This document shows, piece by piece, positions 10,721 to 22,880 of a stretch of DNA of 64,000 bases. Position 1 is the first letter of the stretch, and each line of letters begins with the position of its first letter. The notes beneath the pieces were generated by a model, which was not told the DNA's origin, made no database searches, and saw only the letters and a list, made by a program, of their open reading frames with translations. The stretch is from Burkholderiales bacterium (GTDB lineage: Bacteria > Pseudomonadota > Gammaproteobacteria > Burkholderiales > Ga0077523). The stretch lies in assembly GCA_019745565.1 (NCBI GenBank), contig JAIESW010000002.1, forward strand, positions 126,799 through 190,798. Reading direction: 5' to 3'. A program made the translations under genes and the position numbers.

Positions 10721-12120
10721 GGCACAAGGTGAAGCACGTGCACTTCGTCGGCATCGGCGGCTCCGGCATGAGCGGCATCGCCGAGGTGCTGCTCAACCTC
10801 GGCTATCAGGTAAGCGGCTCCGATCTTTCGGAGAATCCGGTCACGCAACGGCTCGTGCGTCTCGGTGCCAGCGTGAAGGTCGGCCACGAGGCTGCCAACG
10901 TGCACGGTGCGGATGCGGTGGTCACGTCGACCGCGGTGAAGCCGGACAACGTGGAAGTGGCCACCGCGCGCGCGAAGCGCATTCCGGTGGTGCCGCGGGC
11001 ACTGATGCTGGCGGAGCTGATGCGGTTGCGGCAGGGTATCGCCGTGGCCGGCACGCACGGCAAGACCACCACCACCAGCCTCGTCGCGAGCGTGCTGGCC
11101 GAGGCCGGCATGGATCCGACGTTCGTGATCGGCGGGCGCCTGGAGGCGGCCGGCTCCCATGCGCAGCTCGGCAGCGGCGAGTTCATCGTGGCCGAAGCGG
11201 ACGAGTCGGACGCGTCGTTCCTGTACCTGCAGCCGGTGCTGTCGGTCATCACGAACATCGATGCCGACCACATGGAGACCTACGGTCACGACTTCGCACG
11301 GCTGCGTCAGGCATTCGTGGACTTCGTGCAACGCCTCCCGTTCTACGGCATGGCCGTGCTGTGCGTGGACGATGCGAACGTGCGCAGCATCATCCCGTTC
11401 CTCACGAAGCCGGTCACCACCTACGGGTTGTCGGAGGACGCGCAGGTGCGTGCGACCGACATCAGCCACGAAAGCGGCCGCATGAAGTTCCGCGTGCGCT
11501 GTGCGGCGAACGGCGGACCGGCGCGCAGCTTCGACGTGACGCTCAACTTGCCCGGTGTGCACAACGTGCAGAACGCACTCGCCGCCATCTGCGTCGGCCT
11601 GGAGGTCGGCGCCTCGGACGCGGCGATCCTGAAGGCGCTCGCGGAGTTCCGCGGCGTGGGCCGGCGTTTCCAGCGCTACGGCGAGATCAAGGTACCCGGC
11701 GGCAGCTTCACGCTCATCGACGACTACGGTCATCACCCGGCCGAGATGGCGGCCACGCTGGCCGCGGCCCGCGGCGCCTTTCCCGGTCGCCGGCTGGTGC
11801 TCGCGTTCCAGCCGCATCGCTACACGCGCACGCGCGACGTGTTCGAGGACTTCGTGAAGGTGCTCTCGTCGGTGGACGCGTTGCTGCTCACCGAGGTGTA
11901 CGCGGCCGGCGAGGCGCCGATCGTTGCGGCCGACGGGCGCTCCCTCGCCCGTGCGATCCGCGTGCTCGGGAAGGTGGAACCCATTTTCGTGGAGGACTGG
12001 AAGGAACTGCCCGCGGCGATCCTTGCCGCGGCGCAGCCGGGTGACGTGGTGGTGACGATGGGCGCCGGATCGATCGGGCAAGTACCCGCGATGACGGTGC
12101 ACGAGGCGTCCGCGAGGTGA
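10717..12120 (+). CDS. murC: UDP-N-acetylmuramate--L-alanine ligase MurC
   Basis: First Mur ligase of the stem peptide pathway, joining L-alanine to UDP-MurNAc. The N-terminal UDP-binding loop [10 protein letters not shown] is at residues 11-20 and the ATP loop GTHGKTT at 112-118; the C-terminal domain holds DDYGHHPAE and FQPHRYTRT. Length 467 residues is typical. The ATG overlaps the murG stop and murB follows four bases after the stop. Confidence 0.97.
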   Translation: MRHKVKHVHFVGIGGSGMSGIAEVLLNLGYQVSGSDLSENPVTQRLVRLGASVKVGHEAANVHGADAVVTSTAVKPDNVEVATARAKRIPVVPRALMLAELMRLRQGIAVAGTHGKTTTTSLVASVLAEAGMDPTFVIGGRLEAAGSHAQLGSGEFIVAEADESDASFLYLQPVLSVITNIDADHMETYGHDFARLRQAFVDFVQRLPFYGMAVLCVDDANVRSIIPFLTKPVTTYGLSEDAQVRATDISHESGRMKFRVRCAANGGPARSFDVTLNLPGVHNVQNALAAICVGLEVGASDAAILKALAEFRGVGRRFQRYGEIKVPGGSFTLIDDYGHHPAEMAATLAAARGAFPGRRLVLAFQPHRYTRTRDVFEDFVKVLSSVDALLLTEVYAAGEAPIVAADGRSLARAIRVLGKVEPIFVEDWKELPAAILAAAQPGDVVVTMGAGSIGQVPAMTVHEASAR

Positions 12121-12123
12121 TCG

Positions 12124-13062
12124 ATGGACATGACCGAGGTTCTCAGGATTGCGGGGCACGGATTGCGCGGCGAGTTCCGGCATGACGAACCGATGAGCCG
12201 GCACACGAGCTGGCGCGCAGGTGGTACGGCCGACCGGGCCTACATCCCGGCCGATCTGGAGGACCTGCGCGTGTTCCTGTCGACGATCCCGAAGGACGAG
12301 CCGGTGCATCTCGTGGGGCTCGGCAGCAATCTGCTGGTGCGCGACGGTGGGGTGCGCGGGACCGTGGTGTTCACGCACGGTGCGCTGAAGCGACTCGAGA
12401 TCACCGCCGATGGGCTGATCTACGCAGAGGCGGGCGTCGCGAGCCCCAAGGTTTCGCGGTTCGCGGCGACGCACGACTATGCGGGGGCCGAGTTCCTGTC
12501 GGGCATTCCCGGTACCGTGGGCGGCGCCCTCGCCATGAACGCGGGCTGCTACGGCGCCGAGACCTGGGACCGCGTGGTCAAGGTGCTGACCATCGATCGC
12601 ACCGGCACGCTGATCGAGCGCGAACCGGGCGACTATCTGCTCGGCTATCGGCACTGCGAACTCACGCCTCACGCCGCGCTACTCACGCCCTACGGCGAAG
12701 CCTGGTTCGCTGCGGCGTGGTTCCGCTTCCCCAAGGGGAACGGCGATGCGGCGCGCAACAAGATCAAGGAACTGTTGTCGCGCCGCATCGCGTCGCAACC
12801 GCTCAACCTGCCGAACGCGGGCTCGGTGTTCCGCAATCCGCTCGGCGATCACGCGGCGCGGTTGATCGAGTCCTGTGAACTCAAGGGCTACCGGATCGGC
12901 GATGCCATGGTCTCGCCGAAGCACGCGAATTTCATCGTCAACGTGGGCAAGGCCCGCGGGTCGGACATCGAGCAGTTGATCCAGGAGGTACGGGAGACCG
13001 TGTTGCGCGAACGGGGAGTGGTGCTGGAGCCCGAAGTGAGAGTGATCGGAGAGCCGGCATGA
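12124..13062 (+). CDS. murB: UDP-N-acetylenolpyruvoylglucosamine reductase MurB
   Basis: FAD- and NADPH-dependent reductase producing UDP-MurNAc. At 312 residues it is shorter than E. coli MurB. The FAD domain shows [13 protein letters not shown], the LGLGSN-like loop [13 protein letters not shown], and [18 protein letters not shown]. The proton-donor serine lies in NAGSVFRNP, and the C-terminal glutamate in LEPEVR completes the active site. The length and these motifs suit the shorter type II subgroup, an inference from size and motif. The last bases (ATGA, 13059-13062) open a 39-codon frame that bridges to ddl. Confidence 0.95.
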   Translation: MDMTEVLRIAGHGLRGEFRHDEPMSRHTSWRAGGTADRAYIPADLEDLRVFLSTIPKDEPVHLVGLGSNLLVRDGGVRGTVVFTHGALKRLEITADGLIYAEAGVASPKVSRFAATHDYAGAEFLSGIPGTVGGALAMNAGCYGAETWDRVVKVLTIDRTGTLIEREPGDYLLGYRHCELTPHAALLTPYGEAWFAAAWFRFPKGNGDAARNKIKELLSRRIASQPLNLPNAGSVFRNPLGDHAARLIESCELKGYRIGDAMVSPKHANFIVNVGKARGSDIEQLIQEVRETVLRERGVVLEPEVRVIGEPA

Positions 13063-13178
13063 GACACCCGGCGAGGGGCCACACCCGCAGGGTGGGGATC
13101 GACGGCCAGTCGAATGCCGGCGGTCGCCGATGCGACCAAGCAGTGCATGTGCGCTGCGTGTCAGAGGTGACGGCTTGA
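13059..13178 (+). other. Possible coupled 39-codon ORF between murB and ddl
   Basis: An ATG overlapping the murB stop (ATGA) opens a frame of 39 codons that ends in TGA overlapping the TTG start of ddl (TTGA at 13175-13178). The predicted peptide is basic, with two cysteines (RRCDQ, VRCVS), and resembles no family I know. It may only be a translational bridge carrying ribosomes from murB to ddl, or chance. The frame contains the ribosome binding site of ddl (GAGGTGA, 13164-13170). Confidence 0.25.
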
Positions 13179-14086
13179 AACAGTTCGGAAAGGTTGCCGT
13201 TCTGTTCGGTGGTCGTTCAGCCGAGCGCGAGATCTCGCTCATGTCCGGCAATGCGGTGCTCGCTGCACTGCGCGGTGCCGGCGTCGATGCGCATGCCTTC
13301 GATCCCGCGGAACGCGACATCTTCGAAGTGAAGCGCGACGGCTTCGATCGCGTCTTCATCGCCCTGCACGGTCGCTACGGCGAAGACGGCACGGTGCAGG
13401 GAGCGCTCGAACTGATGGGCATTCCGTACACCGGCAGCGGGGTGATGGCCTCGGCGCTCGCGATGGACAAGGTCCGTACCAAGCTCGTCTGGATCGCGTG
13501 CGGGATACCCACGCCGCGCTTCGAAGTGCTGAACGCGAACAGCAACTGGAAGAAGGTGGTGGCCGCCCTCGGCCTGCCGCTGATCGTGAAGCCGGCGCGG
13601 GAGGGTTCCACCATCGGTCTCACCAAGGTGACCAAGGCGACCCAGATGGCCGAGGCGTACGCACTAGCGGCGAGGCACGATCCGATGGTGCTGGCGGAGG
13701 AGTTCGTGACCGGCGAGGAGCTCACGGCGGCGTTTGTCGGTGACGAGGCGCTGCCGCTCATCCGCATCGAAGCGCCTCAGGGCAACTACGACTACCAGAA
13801 CAAGTATTTCAGCGACGAGACCAAGTACATCTGCCCGTGCGGGTTGGCCAAGGCCGAAGAGCAGAAAATCCGCGCGCTCGTCATGCGCTCGGTGGAGGCG
13901 CTCGGCTGCGAAGGCTGGGGTCGGGCCGATCTCATCCGTCGCCCGGATGGTTCGGTCTCGCTGCTCGAGATGAACACGTCACCGGGCATGACCGGTCACA
14001 GTCTGGTGCCGATGGCCGCGAAGGTCGCCGGCATGGATTTCGAAGCGCTGGTGGTGCGCATCCTGGAGCTCGCCCATGTGGGATAG
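13175..14086 (+). CDS. ddl: D-alanine--D-alanine ligase Ddl
   Basis: ATP-grasp ligase that makes the D-Ala-D-Ala dipeptide used by MurF. Motifs seen are [17 protein letters not shown] at the N-terminus, [25 protein letters not shown] in the ATP-grasp fold and [11 protein letters not shown] at the C-terminal metal site. The start chosen is TTG 13175: it follows GAGGTGA at a four-base spacing and gives the normal N-terminus and 303 residues. An ATG at 13130 would add 15 residues without homology. The 3' end overlaps ftsQ by 11 nt. Confidence 0.95.
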   Translation: MKQFGKVAVLFGGRSAEREISLMSGNAVLAALRGAGVDAHAFDPAERDIFEVKRDGFDRVFIALHGRYGEDGTVQGALELMGIPYTGSGVMASALAMDKVRTKLVWIACGIPTPRFEVLNANSNWKKVVAALGLPLIVKPAREGSTIGLTKVTKATQMAEAYALAARHDPMVLAEEFVTGEELTAAFVGDEALPLIRIEAPQGNYDYQNKYFSDETKYICPCGLAKAEEQKIRALVMRSVEALGCEGWGRADLIRRPDGSVSLLEMNTSPGMTGHSLVPMAAKVAGMDFEALVVRILELAHVG

Positions 14087-14798
14087 GCCCGAGCTCCTGA
14101 CCGCGGCGGCGAACCTGCTCTACGGGCTCGCCATCGTGGCGCTCACCTACATGGTGCTGATCGTCGCGATCCATCTGCCGATCTTCCCGGTGCGTGAGGT
14201 GAAGGTGCTGGGCGATCTGTCGCACGTCACACGCTCCCAGATCGAGACCGTGGTGCGCAGCGAATTGAAGGGCAACTTCTTCACCATCAACCTCGACGGT
14301 TCGCGCGGTGCGTTCGAGAAGCTGCCCTGGGTGCGCCGGGTGAACGTGCGCCGGCACTGGCCCGACCGCCTTGAAGTGGCGCTCGAGGAGCATGTCGCGT
14401 TGGCACGCTGGGGCGACGAGGGGCTCGTCAACACATTCGGTGAAGTGTTCGAAGCGGCGAGCGATGCGCGCCTGCCGGTGTTCACCGGACCGAAGGAAGC
14501 TTCGCACGATCTCGCGGACAACTACACGCGGTTCCAGAAGCTGCTGGCACCCGTGGGCAAGAAGGTGGCGGAAGTGGATCTGTCGGCGCGGCGCGCGTGG
14601 CGCGTGCGTCTCGCCGACGGCATGACTCTCGAGCTGGGCCGGGAACAGGTCGTGGCCCGGCTCGAGAAGTTCGCCGGCGCGTATGCATCGAGCGTGGCGT
14701 TGATGCGGGAGCCGCCGGCAGTGGTGGATCTGCGTTATCCGAACGGTTTCGCGGTGCGGGTGCGAGACCTCAAATGGACCGGCAACACGAAGGCGTGA
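14076..14798 (+). CDS. ftsQ: Cell division protein FtsQ
   Basis: Bitopic divisome protein with one membrane helix at about residues 13-33 and a periplasmic part of roughly 200 residues. The POTRA domain is recognisable from [21 protein letters not shown], and [17 protein letters not shown] followed by [12 protein letters not shown] is the conserved FtsQ beta domain. It recruits FtsB and FtsL. Length 240 is typical. It overlaps ddl by 11 nt and precedes ftsA, as in most Proteobacteria. Confidence 0.95.
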   Translation: MWDRPELLTAAANLLYGLAIVALTYMVLIVAIHLPIFPVREVKVLGDLSHVTRSQIETVVRSELKGNFFTINLDGSRGAFEKLPWVRRVNVRRHWPDRLEVALEEHVALARWGDEGLVNTFGEVFEAASDARLPVFTGPKEASHDLADNYTRFQKLLAPVGKKVAEVDLSARRAWRVRLADGMTLELGREQVVARLEKFAGAYASSVALMREPPAVVDLRYPNGFAVRVRDLKWTGNTKA

Positions 14799-14815
14799 CT
14801 TGGGAGAAAGAGGGG

Positions 14816-16087
14816 ATGGACCTCGCAGAACACAAACGCATGACGATGATGAGCAAGGGCAAGGACGCGAAGAACCTGATCGTCGGGCTCGACATCGGCA
14901 CTTCTAAGATCGTGGCCATCGTCGCCGAAGCGACCCCGGACGGCATGTTCCAGGTGATCGGCACCGGGAACGCACCCTCGCGCGGGCTGAAGAAGGGCGT
15001 GGTGGTGAACATCGAGTCCACGGTCAACGCCATCCAGCGCGCGCTGGAGGAGGCGGAGCTGATGGCTGATTGCAAGATCCGTGACGTCTACACCGGCATC
15101 GCCGGGAGCCACATCAAGAGCTTCAACTCCCACGGCATGGTCGCGATCAAGGATCGCGAGGTGTCTCAGCTCGACGTGGACCGCGTGATCGAGACTGCGA
15201 AGGCGGTGAACATCCCCACCGATCAGCAGATCCTGCACGTGCTCAATCAGGAGTTCGTGATCGACGGTCAGGAGGACGTGCGCGAGCCCATGGGCATGAG
15301 CGGCGTGCGCCTCGAGGTGAAGGTGCACATCGTGACCGGCGCGGTGTCGGCGGCGCAGAACATCCTGAAGTGCGTGCGGCGCTGCGGCCTCGAGGTGCGC
15401 GATCTGATCCTGCAACCGCTCGCGTCCGCGATGGCGACGTTGTCCGAGGACGAGAAGGATCTCGGCGTCGCGCTGGTGGACATCGGCGGCGGTACTGCGG
15501 ACATCGCGGTGTTCACCCAGGGAGCGATCCGTCACACCGCGGTCATTCCCATCGCCGGCGATCAGATCACCAACGACATCGCGATGGCGCTGCGCACGCC
15601 CACCAAGGACGCCGAAGAGATCAAGCGCAAGTACGGCTGCGCGCTGCGCCAGCTCGCGAATCCGTCCGAGATGGTCGAGGTGCCGGGCGTGGGCGATCGC
15701 AACACGCGACAGCTCTCGCGCCAGACGCTGGCCGAGGTGATCGAGCCGCGGGTGGAGGAACTCTACTCACTGGTGCAGGCGGAGCTGCGCCGCAGCGGCT
15801 ACGAGGATCTGCTGTCCTCGGGGATCGTGATCACGGGCGGCAGCGCGGCGATGCAGGGCATGGTGGAGCTCGGCGAGGAAGTGTTCCACATGCCGGTGCG
15901 CCTGGGCCTTCCCACCTACGCGGGACCGCTGTCGGAAGTGATCCGCAGTCCGCGGTTCTCCACCGGCGTGGGACTGCTGATGGCTGCGCACGACCAGCAC
16001 CGCCGGCGCGAGCTCACCAAGCTGAACTCGGGCAGTTTCCAGCAGGTGTTCCAGCGGATGAAGGAATGGTTCCAGATGAATTTCTAG
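14816..16087 (+). CDS. ftsA: Cell division protein FtsA
   Basis: Actin-like ATPase that tethers FtsZ polymers to the inner membrane and recruits later division proteins. The phosphate-1 motif VGLDIGTSK is at residues 23-31, the phosphate-2 region [10 protein letters not shown] lies in the middle, and the adenosine loop [11 protein letters not shown] is near the C-terminus. The last residues, [12 protein letters not shown], form the amphipathic membrane-targeting helix. The ATG at 14816 follows GAGG closely and gives 423 residues; ATGs at 14840, 14846 and 14849 are alternatives lacking a clear ribosome site. Confidence 0.97.
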   Translation: MDLAEHKRMTMMSKGKDAKNLIVGLDIGTSKIVAIVAEATPDGMFQVIGTGNAPSRGLKKGVVVNIESTVNAIQRALEEAELMADCKIRDVYTGIAGSHIKSFNSHGMVAIKDREVSQLDVDRVIETAKAVNIPTDQQILHVLNQEFVIDGQEDVREPMGMSGVRLEVKVHIVTGAVSAAQNILKCVRRCGLEVRDLILQPLASAMATLSEDEKDLGVALVDIGGGTADIAVFTQGAIRHTAVIPIAGDQITNDIAMALRTPTKDAEEIKRKYGCALRQLANPSEMVEVPGVGDRNTRQLSRQTLAEVIEPRVEELYSLVQAELRRSGYEDLLSSGIVITGGSAAMQGMVELGEEVFHMPVRLGLPTYAGPLSEVIRSPRFSTGVGLLMAAHDQHRRRELTKLNSGSFQQVFQRMKEWFQMNF

Positions 16088-16154
16088 AAGGTCGGGGACT
16101 TCGAGGGTACGAGGCAGTTCGGGTTTTCTTTTTGAGGCTAGAGGAGACAACACA

Positions 16155-17321
16155 ATGTTCGAAATCATGGATGCGCAACCCCAGGAAGCGGTGATCAAGG
16201 TGGTGGGTGTGGGCGGCTGCGGCGGCAATGCCGTCGATCACATGCTCGAGCGCGGCGTCGAAGGCGTCGAGTTCATCTGCATGAACACGGACGCCCAGGC
16301 GCTCAAGCGCAATCGCGCGCAGCACGTGCTGCAACTCGGGACCGGTGTGACGAAGGGCCTGGGCGCGGGTGCCAATCCCGACGTGGGCCGGCAGTCCGCG
16401 ATGGAGGATCGCGAACGTATCATCGAGTTGATCGACGGGGCCGACATGCTGTTCCTGACCGCGGGCATGGGCGGCGGCACCGGCACCGGCGCCGCACCGA
16501 TCGTCGCGGAAGTGGCGCGTGAGCTGGGCATCCTCACCGTCGCGGTGGTCACGAAGCCGTTCGCGTTCGAGGGCAAGCGCCTCAAGATCGCGCAGACCGG
16601 TCTCGAGGAACTGTCGCGGCACGTGGATTCGCTGATCGTGATCCCGAACGACAAGCTGATGGCGGTACTCGGCGAAGACATCTCGATGCTCGATGCATTC
16701 AAGGCTGCCAACGGCGTGCTGCATGGTGCCGTCGCCGGTATTGCCGAAGTGATCAAGTGCCCGGGCCTGGTGAACGTCGATTTCGCTGACGTGCGCACTG
16801 TCATGTCGGAGATGGGCATGGCGATGATGGGCTCCTCGCTCGCCTCCGGTCCGCATCGCGCGACCGAGGCAGCCGAGCAGGCGGTGGCGAGCCCGTTGCT
16901 GGAAGACGTCAACCTCGCGGGCGCGCGCGGCGTGCTGGTGAACATCACGGCATCCATGAGCCTCAAGATGAAGGAAGTGCACGAAGTCATGAACACCATC
17001 AAGGGGTTTACGGCCGAGGACGCGACCGTCATCGTCGGGACCGTCATCGACGAGGCGCTGGGCGACAGCCTGCGCGTCACCATGGTGGCCACCGGTCTGG
17101 GCAGCCCGGTCAACCGGCAGCAGACGAAGCCGTTGCAGGTGGTCAAGACGGGAACCGACCCGGCACCGCTCGTGATGCCGACGCTGGAGCCCGACTATGC
17201 GGCGCTGGATGCTCCCGCGGTGATCCGCCGGCGCAATCGCGACGCCACCATCGAGGCGATGAAGCAGTCGGGCGTCGAAATGCTCGACATTCCCGCCTTC
17301 CTCCGCAAGCAAGCCGATTGA
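16155..17321 (+). CDS. ftsZ: Cell division GTPase FtsZ
   Basis: Tubulin homologue forming the cytokinetic ring. The tubulin signature GGGTGTG is at residues 106-112 and the catalytic T7 loop is in [12 protein letters not shown] linker of about 50 residues leads to the conserved C-terminal peptide [12 protein letters not shown], which binds FtsA and other tethers. The ATG follows AGAGGAG. Unlike earlier junctions there is a 67-bp gap after ftsA, so ftsZ may have extra control, but no clear promoter was found in it. Confidence 0.98.
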   Translation: MFEIMDAQPQEAVIKVVGVGGCGGNAVDHMLERGVEGVEFICMNTDAQALKRNRAQHVLQLGTGVTKGLGAGANPDVGRQSAMEDRERIIELIDGADMLFLTAGMGGGTGTGAAPIVAEVARELGILTVAVVTKPFAFEGKRLKIAQTGLEELSRHVDSLIVIPNDKLMAVLGEDISMLDAFKAANGVLHGAVAGIAEVIKCPGLVNVDFADVRTVMSEMGMAMMGSSLASGPHRATEAAEQAVASPLLEDVNLAGARGVLVNITASMSLKMKEVHEVMNTIKGFTAEDATVIVGTVIDEALGDSLRVTMVATGLGSPVNRQQTKPLQVVKTGTDPAPLVMPTLEPDYAALDAPAVIRRRNRDATIEAMKQSGVEMLDIPAFLRKQAD

Positions 17322-17346
17322 AAAGTGCCGCACCAGGAAAGTGGAA

Positions 17347-17389
17347 GGGCGCAACCGTCGTCATGTTGCGACACGTAAATGTTGCGCCC
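17347..17389 (+). promoter_or_regulatory. Inverted repeat with alternative pairing between ftsZ and lpxC
   Basis: GGGCGCAAC (17347-17355) and GTTGCGCCC (17381-17389) form a perfect 9-bp inverted repeat. An internal GTTGCG (17365-17370) can compete for the left arm, giving a shorter alternative hairpin. The same bases also form a direct repeat, ATGTTGCG at 17363 and 17379, with 16-bp periodicity. No T-run follows, so this is not a classical terminator. It could be an attenuator, an mRNA stability element or an operator controlling lpxC; which is not decidable here. Confidence 0.45.
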
Positions 17390-17474
17390 CCGTGGCCGTT
17401 GATGTCCCTGGCGTGGTAAGCTTTTCAACGACTTGCTGCGCTGCATACTAAACGACCCCGCAGCCCGAGACCCG

Positions 17475-18389
17475 ATGATCAAACAACGCACCCTGAAGAA
17501 CGTCGTGCGCGCCACCGGTGTCGGTCTCCATACCGGCGAGAAGGTGGCGCTCACCTTGCGACCGGCGCCGGCCGATACCGGCGTCATCTTCCGTCGCGTC
17601 GACCTGCAGGGTGCGGCCGATATTCCGGCCTCGCCATACGCGGTCGGCGATACGCGCCTGTCATCGTGCCTCGAGAAGGAAGGCGTGCGCGTATCGACGG
17701 TGGAACATCTGATGTCCGCACTCGCCGGCCTGGGCATCGACAACGTGTTCGTCGATCTCACGGCCGCCGAGGTGCCGATCATGGACGGCAGCGCGGGACC
17801 GTTCGTGTTCCTGCTGCAGTCGGCGGGGATCGAAGAGCAGAACGTCGCGAAGAAGTTCATCCGCGTGCTGAAGACGGTCGAGGCCCGTCACGGCGACAAG
17901 TGGGCGAGACTCGAGCCGTACAACGGATTCCGCCTCGACTTTTCCATCGACTTCAAGCATCCGGCGTTCGACGATTCGGGCAACCATGTCGTCGCGGATT
18001 TCGCCGAGACCTCCTACGTGCGCGAAATCAGCCGGGCGCGTACCTTCGGCTTCATGCACGAGGTGGAGAGCATGCGGGCCCAGGGCCTCGCCCTCGGCGG
18101 CAGCCTCGAGAACGCGATCGTCATGGACGAGTACCGCGTGCTGAACGCCGACGGTCTGCGCTACGAGGACGAGTTCGTGAAGCACAAGGTCCTCGATGCC
18201 GTGGGTGACCTGTATCTGCTCGGACATCCGCTGATCGGCAGTTTCCGGGCCTTCAAGTCGGGCCACGCGCTCAACAACGCAGTGTTGCGGGGCCTGCTCG
18301 AAGATGCCACTGCCTGGGAGTACGCCACGTTCGCCGAGGACGACGCGGCGGCGCCGGCGTTCCTGAAGCTTCAGCTCCAGGCGGCGTAA
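17475..18389 (+). CDS. lpxC: UDP-3-O-acyl-N-acetylglucosamine deacetylase LpxC
   Basis: Zinc amidase catalysing the committed step of lipid A synthesis. The N-terminal [20 protein letters not shown] block, the zinc ligand H78 in [18 protein letters not shown], and the second zinc pair in [10 protein letters not shown] are all present. The ATG at 17475 gives 304 residues with the family N-terminus; a TTG at 17433 in the same frame would add 14 residues without family match. The gene is separated from ftsZ by 153 bp holding the alternative hairpin, so it is probably controlled apart from division genes. Confidence 0.97.
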   Translation: MIKQRTLKNVVRATGVGLHTGEKVALTLRPAPADTGVIFRRVDLQGAADIPASPYAVGDTRLSSCLEKEGVRVSTVEHLMSALAGLGIDNVFVDLTAAEVPIMDGSAGPFVFLLQSAGIEEQNVAKKFIRVLKTVEARHGDKWARLEPYNGFRLDFSIDFKHPAFDDSGNHVVADFAETSYVREISRARTFGFMHEVESMRAQGLALGGSLENAIVMDEYRVLNADGLRYEDEFVKHKVLDAVGDLYLLGHPLIGSFRAFKSGHALNNAVLRGLLEDATAWEYATFAEDDAAAPAFLKLQLQAA

Positions 18390-18442
18390 GCCCAGGCGCC
18401 GGTCGCGCCTCCCTCCTCCGCGCTTAGCGAGCGCCCCCGAGC

Positions 18443-18628
18443 ATGATCGTCCTGCGGATCGTCGGCTTCCTGGTGCTGCTGACGATCGGGGCATCGATCG
18501 TGACGTCGTTCATCACCGGCGACCGCCGCTGGCTGCGGTTCGCCTGGCAGGTGACGAAATTCGCCGCTGTCCTGGCCGGGGTGGCCATGGCGTTCTTCGT
18601 CCTGGAGCGGCTGCTGGTGGTCATTTGA
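18443..18628 (+). CDS. Small membrane protein, function unknown
   Basis: A 61-residue hydrophobic protein with two predicted helices (residues 2-24 and 38-58) separated by a short charged loop containing TGDRRWLRFAW. It lies 53 bp after lpxC on the same strand. I do not recognise a characterised family; small two-helix proteins are often found between lpxC and secA in related bacteria, an impression from memory rather than a search. Its last 8 bp overlap the end of the convergent dciA, supporting a compact real gene. No clear ribosome binding site is visible. Confidence 0.6.
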   Translation: MIVLRIVGFLVLLTIGASIVTSFITGDRRWLRFAWQVTKFAAVLAGVAMAFFVLERLLVVI

Positions 18629-19067
18629 GGTAGGTCTTCTGGCGCGCCGCCAGGCGTTCCAGGGCCGATCGCAGCGGCGAGTCTTGCAGCTCGCCGCTCA
18701 ATGCCTCAAAGTGGTGCACGCTGCCGGGCGGCAGGCGGGCTTTTTTTTCGTGGGCGTCAGCCGCGGGCAAGCGCTGGCCGGCCGGTCGGACGGTCACGAG
18801 TATCTTCGTAACATCCTGATTTTTCGTCTTTAGCTTGTCCAGGATGGTCGGCGCCATCTGTTTCAACTTGGCGGCCGCCGCGCCGTTATCAGCTCGGACA
18901 AGCAATTCCCCCTCCCTCAGACTGACCGGCTCGCTGGTCCGGGCCAGGGGTTCGGGAACACAATTCGCATATAGTCGCTGCAGGGCAAGCAGTCGGTGGG
19001 CTTGGCGGAGCACGTCTTCGGACGTTCCCCGGCCGGACAGCCAGTCGCCGATCGATTTCGTTGCCAT
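18621..19067 (-). CDS. dciA: DciA-type helicase loader (DUF721)
   Basis: Matches the DUF721 family, now named DciA, the replicative helicase (DnaB) operator used by most bacteria lacking DnaC/DnaI. The 148-residue product begins MATKSIGDWL, has the KH-like segment LAALQRLYANCVPEPLA-type spacing followed by SEPVSLREGELLVRADNGAAA and KLKQMAPTILDKL, then a basic, probably disordered C-terminus. The ATG at 19067 avoids overlap with the divergent peptidase; an upstream in-frame ATG at 19106 would overlap its start. The location between lpxC and secA is usual for this gene. Assignment is by motif and synteny. Confidence 0.78.
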   Translation of the reverse strand: MATKSIGDWLSGRGTSEDVLRQAHRLLALQRLYANCVPEPLARTSEPVSLREGELLVRADNGAAAAKLKQMAPTILDKLKTKNQDVTKILVTVRPAGQRLPAADAHEKKARLPPGSVHHFEALSGELQDSPLRSALERLAARQKTYLK

Positions 19068-19098
19068 GGTTTGAGATCGAGTTTTCGGGAGGTGTTGC

Positions 19099-20013
19099 GT
19101 GGACATTATTCTGGTTTCCGGACGGCTGAAGAAGGCTCGCAGCTATACGGTCACGCGCCCGCAACTCGCTTTCATGGGCATGCTGGGCCTGCTCGCGGTG
19201 GTTTCGCTCGCCGTGCTGCTCAACTACATGTCGCTGCGGTACGCCGTCGCGACCAACAGCCCGCTGCTGCACGCCTTCATGGCGGATGCGCAGGCGCAGG
19301 AGAGCCGCAAGGCACAGTCGTACCTGCGCGAGAGTCTCAATACCATGGCCTCCAAGCTGGGTGAGATGCAGGCCCAGATCTTCAAGCTGAACACCATGGG
19401 CGAGCGGGTTTCGAAGCTCGCGGGCCTGAAGCCGCAGGATTTCACGTTCGACGCTACCGGCAAAGGCGGCGCCCTGGTGACCACCGCGCCGATCGAGGTT
19501 TCGGTCGAAGAGTTGAAGGCCCGCATCGACCTGCTCGCGAAGCAGGTGGACGACGGCTCCGACAAACTGGGTGTGCTCGAGTCCGTGATGACCGAGGCCC
19601 ATGCCCGCAAGCAGCTTCAGCCCACGGCGATGCCGACCGGGTCGGGGCTCTACAGCTCCAACTTCGGCTGGCGTATCGACCCGTTCACGGGCTACAACGC
19701 CTTCCACGAAGGTGTCGACTTCATGGGCGAGGTCGGCACGCCCATCCGCGCGGCGGCCGGCGGCGTGGTCGTCGCCTCAGAGTTCCATCCTCAGTATGGT
19801 AATATGATCGAGATCGATCACGGCAATGATCTCGTCACGCGTTATGGTCATGCTTCGAAGCGGACGGTGAAAGTTGGCGACGTGGTTCTGCGTGGCAGCA
19901 AGATCGGCGAAGTGGGCAGTACCGGGCGCTCCACCGGACCGCATCTGCACTTCGAAGTGAGGATGCGGGGTGTGGCGCAGAATCCCTCGAGGTTCCTGCA
20001 GCCGCCCGGCTAA
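19099..20013 (+). CDS. M23 family peptidoglycan endopeptidase
   Basis: Inner-membrane-anchored LytM-type metallopeptidase expected to cut peptidoglycan crosslinks in the periplasm. One membrane helix lies at residues 24-43, a coiled coil at about 70-165 and the M23 domain at about 185-300. The zinc-site motifs are complete: H203-x-x-x-D207 (HEGVD), H251 and H282-L-H284. An intact set suggests an active enzyme rather than an EnvC-like activator. The GTG at 19099 follows GGGAGGTG. A strong intrinsic terminator follows, so the gene is its own transcription unit upstream of secA. Confidence 0.92.
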   Translation: MDIILVSGRLKKARSYTVTRPQLAFMGMLGLLAVVSLAVLLNYMSLRYAVATNSPLLHAFMADAQAQESRKAQSYLRESLNTMASKLGEMQAQIFKLNTMGERVSKLAGLKPQDFTFDATGKGGALVTTAPIEVSVEELKARIDLLAKQVDDGSDKLGVLESVMTEAHARKQLQPTAMPTGSGLYSSNFGWRIDPFTGYNAFHEGVDFMGEVGTPIRAAAGGVVVASEFHPQYGNMIEIDHGNDLVTRYGHASKRTVKVGDVVLRGSKIGEVGSTGRSTGPHLHFEVRMRGVAQNPSRFLQPPG

Positions 20014-20038
20014 ACCTGCGGCGGTTCGATATCCGGCA

Positions 20039-20082
20039 CGAGGGGTGGGGGCGCAAAGCGCTTCCCACCCCTCGGCGTTTTT
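20039..20082 (+). terminator. Intrinsic terminator after the M23 peptidase gene
   Basis: CGAGGGGTGGG (20039-20049) pairs perfectly with CCCACCCCTCG (20064-20074), with an inner GCGC-AAA-GCGC extension, and is followed by GCG and five T residues (20078-20082). It lies 25 bp after the stop codon and should end transcription before secA. Confidence 0.88.
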
Positions 20083-20108
20083 GAAGGCCGCACCAACCCC
20101 TGCACAAC

Positions 20109-22817
<2,709 letters not shown>

Positions 22818-22834
22818 TCGCCAGGATGAAGCAG

Positions 22835-22864
22835 TCCTCACGCTCCGCGTTGAGCGCCTTGGGG
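22835..22864 (+). repeat. Short repeat resembling the arm at 26111-26133
   Basis: The 30 bp between secA and argJ (GTCCTCACGCTCCGCG followed by TTGAGCGCCTTGGGG) closely match the right end of the 9-bp-periodic element at 25967-26133 (GTCCTCCGCG then CTGAGCGCTTTGG). It is probably a partial copy of the same dispersed repeat. Confidence 0.45.
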
Positions 22865-22880
22865 TTGTAAGCAACCTGAC

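Noticed and set aside
13130..13174. ATG start for ddl at 13130
   Set aside because: No ribosome site, and the added 15 residues do not match the family; TTG 13175 has a well placed GAGGTGA.
17421..17449. Sigma-70 promoter for lpxC (CATACT as -10)
   Set aside because: The best -35 position reads CTTTTC, too poor a match to call.
20083..20108. SecM-like arrest peptide or riboswitch ahead of secA
   Set aside because: Only 26 bp lie between the terminator T tract and the secA start; no leader frame fits.
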